A DNA stretch of 64,000 nucleotides, taken from assembly GCA_963821815.1 (NCBI GenBank), contig CAWGFG010000006.1, positions 3,348,001-3,412,000 of the forward strand. The letters are read 5' to 3'. A program made the position numbers and the translations under genes. The notes under the pieces were generated by a model. That model had not been told where the DNA came from. It saw only the letters and a list, made by a program, of their open reading frames with translations, and made no database searches. The DNA comes from JASGTU01 sp963821815 (GTDB lineage Bacteria; Chloroflexota; Anaerolineae; Caldilineales; Caldilineaceae). Shown one piece after another: positions 63,353 to 64,000 of the stretch (the first letter of the stretch is position 1; every line of letters begins with the position of its first letter).

Positions 63353-63380
63353 AAAAAGCGCCCAGCGATTGCTAGGCGCT
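63353..63380 (-). terminator. rho-independent terminator of the response-regulator gene
   Basis: On the minus strand AGCGCC-T-AGC-AATC-GCT-G-GGCGCT forms a stem with one mismatch (63357-63380), then a five-base T run (63353-63357). It lies 21 bp past the stop. Confidence 0.8.
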
Positions 63381-63400
63381 ACAGGTATCTGGGGTTAAGT

Positions 63401-64000
63401 CTACCAGTGATCGGCGGGCGGCCTACGATGTTTGGCGGCAACAACCTGCTCGCTCTTACCGTCCGCAGAAATCACATCCTGCTCACAAAACTTGTAGCCG
63501 ACCCCGCGCACGGTTACCAATCGATGCGGCTGCGAGGGATCATCCTCTAACTTTTTGCGCAGGCGTCGTATGGCCAGTTCTACAATATTCGAGTTGGTCT
63601 CGGAGGCTTCGTAACCCCAGACGGTCTCGAGTAGATAATCCTTGCTCATAGGCCGCTCGGGATTCGACATGAGCGTGTGCAGCAGACGATACTCCGTGCG
63701 TGTCAGTTCCACCAGGATGCCAGCCACTGTCGCAGCACGCAGGTCACTATCCAGCTTTACGTCGCCGTGCTCCAGCACCTGCACGAATTCACTTTCTGTT
63801 TTGCCGTTGGCCCTGCGCAGGATGGCGCGTATACGAGCTTCCACCTCTTTAAAAGTGAATGGCTTGGTGATGTAGGTGTCTGCGCCCAATTCCAGACCGA
63901 GAATGATATCCTCGGAACGGTTGAGCGCCGTCAGCATGACGATGGGCACAGCCGAAAGTTTGCGGATTTCCGCACAGACTTCAAAACCGTCCATACCTGG
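63401..64000 (-). CDS. OmpR/PhoB family response regulator (5' end beyond window)
   Basis: Last 199 codons; the N-terminal part with the phosphorylated Asp is cut off. The receiver end remains: PGMDGFEVCAEIRKLSAVPIVMLTALNRSEDIILGLELGADTYITKPFTFKEVEARIRAILRR, with conserved Thr and Lys. The winged-helix DNA-binding domain follows (LTRTEYRLLHTLMSNPERPMSKDYLLETVWGYEASETNSNIVELAIRRLRKKLEDD...VTVRGVGYKF). A transcription factor of a two-component system; its histidine kinase is not in view, as downstream is TrmH. Confidence 0.95.
   Translation of the reverse strand, partial: PGMDGFEVCAEIRKLSAVPIVMLTALNRSEDIILGLELGADTYITKPFTFKEVEARIRAILRRANGKTESEFVQVLEHGDVKLDSDLRAATVAGILVELTRTEYRLLHTLMSNPERPMSKDYLLETVWGYEASETNSNIVELAIRRLRKKLEDDPSQPHRLVTVRGVGYKFCEQDVISADGKSEQVVAAKHRRPPADHW

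Noticed and set aside
1..64000. tRNA, rRNA, CRISPR or riboswitch
   Set aside because: I looked in all gaps for T-loop (GGTTCRA), B12-box, TPP and SAM-type motifs and regular repeats, and saw none. A covariance-model scan could still find one.

Overview
The window looks like a piece of a chromosome from a mesophilic bacterium of the Chloroflexota (Caldilineae/Anaerolineae-like). This is inferred from style, not from a marker gene. The exported lipoproteins carry Thr-Pro-rich linkers right after the lipobox (12214-13554, 60907-62160; compare 35964-36626). Other family-level hints are a MoeA fused to a periplasmic-binding-protein-like domain, a DUF2760/Hsp70 pair, and a bifunctional Sat-CysC. 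There are no rRNA or tRNA genes, CRISPR arrays, intact transposases or phage genes. About 55 protein-coding loci are supported, on both strands.

Layout. 1-5234: truncated alpha/beta hydrolase, an unrecognised gene facing a LexA-box-like palindrome, an aspartate racemase, then a PadR - flavodoxin-fold - flavodoxin-fold - PNPOx-like cluster and a radical-SAM gene remnant. 5355-12097: secreted RCC1 propeller protein (frameshifted), a molybdenum-cofactor group (MoeA-PBP, MoaD, an 83-aa protein), a frameshifted Mrr endonuclease and an unknown gene. 12214-17941: complete TetR-controlled MacAB-like efflux operon with visible promoter and operator. 18059-24352: mobile-element-like repeat, DUF2760/Hsp70, decayed TetR gene and divergent cupin, Sat-CysC. 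24688-34739: very large secreted beta-propeller protein, ECF S component, broken DUF805 gene, DUF6962 membrane protein, serine hydrolase, frameshifted UroD-family gene, frameshifted proB. 35023-41703: DUF433 protein, lspA, comEA, then a peptide/nickel-type ABC importer operon ending in a second UroD-family protein. 42001-49191: sulfurtransferase, flippase, a two-gene unit with a queuosine-tRNA mannosyltransferase homologue, GDPD, and a HigBA-type toxin-antitoxin locus whose antitoxin is damaged. 49229-55205: BNR-repeat/MoaD pair, 2-hydroxyacid dehydrogenase, tiny secreted peptide, membrane protein, B12-binding protein plus MeaB, metallopeptidase remnant. 55412-64000: phosphohexomutase, a tight TatD - polyprenyl synthase - GT2 - Nudix operon, HtrA lipoprotein, TrmH methyltransferase and a truncated OmpR-type response regulator.

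The most striking overall property is gene damage. Ten loci are interrupted or reduced by a single frameshift, in-frame amber codon or internal deletion. Most frameshifts fit one extra base. This is either real decay in a host-associated or drifting lineage, or consensus error in the assembly; raw reads would decide. The candidates most worth follow-up are the QTMAN-like glycosyltransferase unit, the BNR/MoaD unit with its promoter-leader palindromes, the 51-aa secreted peptide, and the LexA-like palindrome at 1250-1269.
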